DNA of 7,442 nt from Actinomycetota bacterium (GTDB taxonomy: Bacteria; Actinomycetota; Thermoleophilia; Gaiellales; Gaiellaceae), in the NCBI GenBank assembly GCA_013697465.1, contig JACCWU010000102.1, positions 1-7,442 of the forward strand. Reading direction: 5' to 3'. The position numbers were made by a program, and so were the translations under genes. The notes beneath the pieces are model-generated. The model saw nothing but the letters and a program-made list of their open reading frames with translations, did not search any database and had not been told where the DNA came from. Positions 6,081-7,442 of this stretch are shown piece after piece (positions within the stretch are counted from its first letter, which is position 1; each line of letters opens with the position of its first letter).

Positions 6081-7442
6081 TCAGGGTCTCGCTTCGCGGG
6101 CTCGCGGGCCGCAAGCTCCGGGCCGCACTCACCGCGATCGCCATCGTCCTCGGCGTCGCGATGATCAGCGGCACGTACATCCTCACGGACACGATCGACC
6201 GCGCGTTCTCGCAGATCTTCACGGAGTCGTACGCGGGCACCGACGCCGTCGTCACCGGCAAGGGCGTGGACATCTCGATCGACGGGGAGACCGTCGCGGC
6301 GCCTCCGGTCGACGAGGCGATGCTCGAGACCGTGAGGTCCGTTCCGGAGGTCGCACTCGCGACGGGGAGCATCGTCGACGACTACGGCGCGAAGATCCTC
6401 ACACCCGAGGGCGAGGCCATCGCGACGGGAGGAGCGCCCAGCTTCGGGTTCGGCATCGACCCCGATCCCGCGCTCGCGCGTTTCAACCCGCTCAAGCTCG
6501 CCGAGGGGCGCTGGCCCACCGCGGAGAACGAGGTCGTCATCGACGCCGGTACGGCCGACGAGCAGAAATACGCGGTCGGTGAGAAGGTCCAGATCTCGAC
6601 GCTCGAGCCCACACGTGCGTTCGAGCTCGTCGGAATCGCACAGTACGGCAACGTCGACAGTCTGGGAACCGCGACGTTCGCGGTCTTCACGATTCCCGCC
6701 GCGCAGGACCTCTTCGAACGCGAGGGACAGTTCGACGCCGTTTCGGCTGCGGCGAAAGACGGCGTAACGGAGGACGACCTCGTCCAGGCGATCGCCGCGG
6801 CTCTTCCGCCCGATGCGGAGGTCGTGAGCGCTACACAGGAGGCGGCCGATCAGTCGGACGAAATCAGCGGATTCACGAGCATCATTCGCTACTTCCTGCT
6901 TGCGTTCGCGGGCATCGCCCTCTTCGTCGGCTCGTTCGTCATCTTCAACACGTTCTCGATCACCGTTGCCCAGCGGACCCGTGAGTTCGCGACGCTCCGG
7001 ACCATCGGCGCATCGCGCCGCCAGGTCCTCGGCTCGGTCATCCTCGAGTCGCTCGTCATCGGACTCGTCGCATCGCTCATCGGCCTCATGCTGGGTCTGT
7101 TGCTCGCGGAGGGAATCCAGGCGCTCTTCCGGCTCTTCGACTTCGAGCTTCCGACTACAGATCGTGTATTCGCGCTGCGCACGGTCGTCGTTGCGCTGGT
7201 CGTCGGGGTAGGCATCACCCTGGCGGCCGGCCTCTTCCCGGCGATCCGGGCGACACGCGTGCCACCGATAGCTGCGGTACGCGAGGGCGCGGAGCTGCCG
7301 AAGTCGCGACTGGCTCCGTTCTTCCCCTGGATCGCAGGGCTCATGGCCGCAGGCGCGCTCGCGTTGCTCGGACGCGCGATGTTCGTCGACAACGTGGGCA
7401 CTGCGGACCGACTGCTGTCCATCGCCCTAGGCGTGCTCCTCC
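6077..7442 (+). CDS. FtsX/MacB-type ABC exporter permease (3' partial)
   Basis: The frame is open from GTG 6077 to the window end, giving 455 residues. The start VIRVSLRGLAGRKLRAAL leads into membrane helix 1 (about 19-37), as is usual for this family. Residues about 38-265 form the extracytoplasmic MacB-like core domain (segments such as LAEGRWPTAENEVVID at 141-156). Helix 2 (about 270-294) is followed by the FtsX signature QRTREFATLRTIGASRRQVL (299-318), then helices near 318-344 and 367-393, RATRVPPIAAVREGA (391-405) and another helix near 415-431. Actinobacterial relatives often have two FtsX halves and exceed 800 residues, and the new helix after 410 suggests this one does too. GGAAGAGG at 6059-6066 is a good ribosome site 10 nt upstream, and the GTGA overlap ties it to the ATPase. 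The substrate is unknown. Confidence 0.9.

Overview
The window is high-GC, tightly packed bacterial chromosome. GC-rich codon third positions, GTG/TTG starts, 4-nt stop/start overlaps and the style of the transporter proteins suggest an Actinomycetota-type genome, possibly the Thermoleophilia/Gaiellales side. That placement is inferred from style and is not based on a marker gene.

Left region (1-4308, + strand): a polyamine-type ABC import operon. It holds the 3' part of a lipoprotein substrate-binding protein (PotD-like), two permeases (PotB-like and PotC-like) and a class III PLP-dependent aminotransferase. PotB/PotC and PotC/aminotransferase overlap by 4 nt (TTGA and ATGA). The PotD/PotB junction is instead a 38-nt gap filled by two back-to-back hairpins. 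No PotA-type ATPase for this importer lies in the window, so it is probably upstream of base 1. Import of putrescine or a related amine followed by transamination is the likely logic of the operon.

Middle region (4318-5231, - strand): a two-gene toxin-antitoxin module. An Xre/MbcA/ParS-type antitoxin comes first and a RES-domain toxin (predicted NAD+-degrading) comes second, joined by a GTGA overlap. It converges on the aminotransferase with only 9 nt between the stop codons. A perfect 7-bp-arm palindrome sits just upstream of the antitoxin start and looks like its operator. A 9-bp hairpin sits just before the toxin start, which has no visible Shine-Dalgarno sequence.

Right region (5334-7442, + strand): an ATPase and FtsX/MacB-type permease pair with a GTGA overlap. 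The permease runs off the end of the window. This is a LolD/LolCE- or MacB-like exporter of unknown substrate, transcribed divergently from the toxin-antitoxin module across a 135-nt region.

All protein families here are known. The points most worth a second look are the RNA structures placed at gene junctions, the compact toxin-antitoxin control region and an apparent insertion in the aminotransferase. No stretch longer than 300 nt lacks a gene. I saw no tRNA, rRNA, CRISPR array or mobile element.
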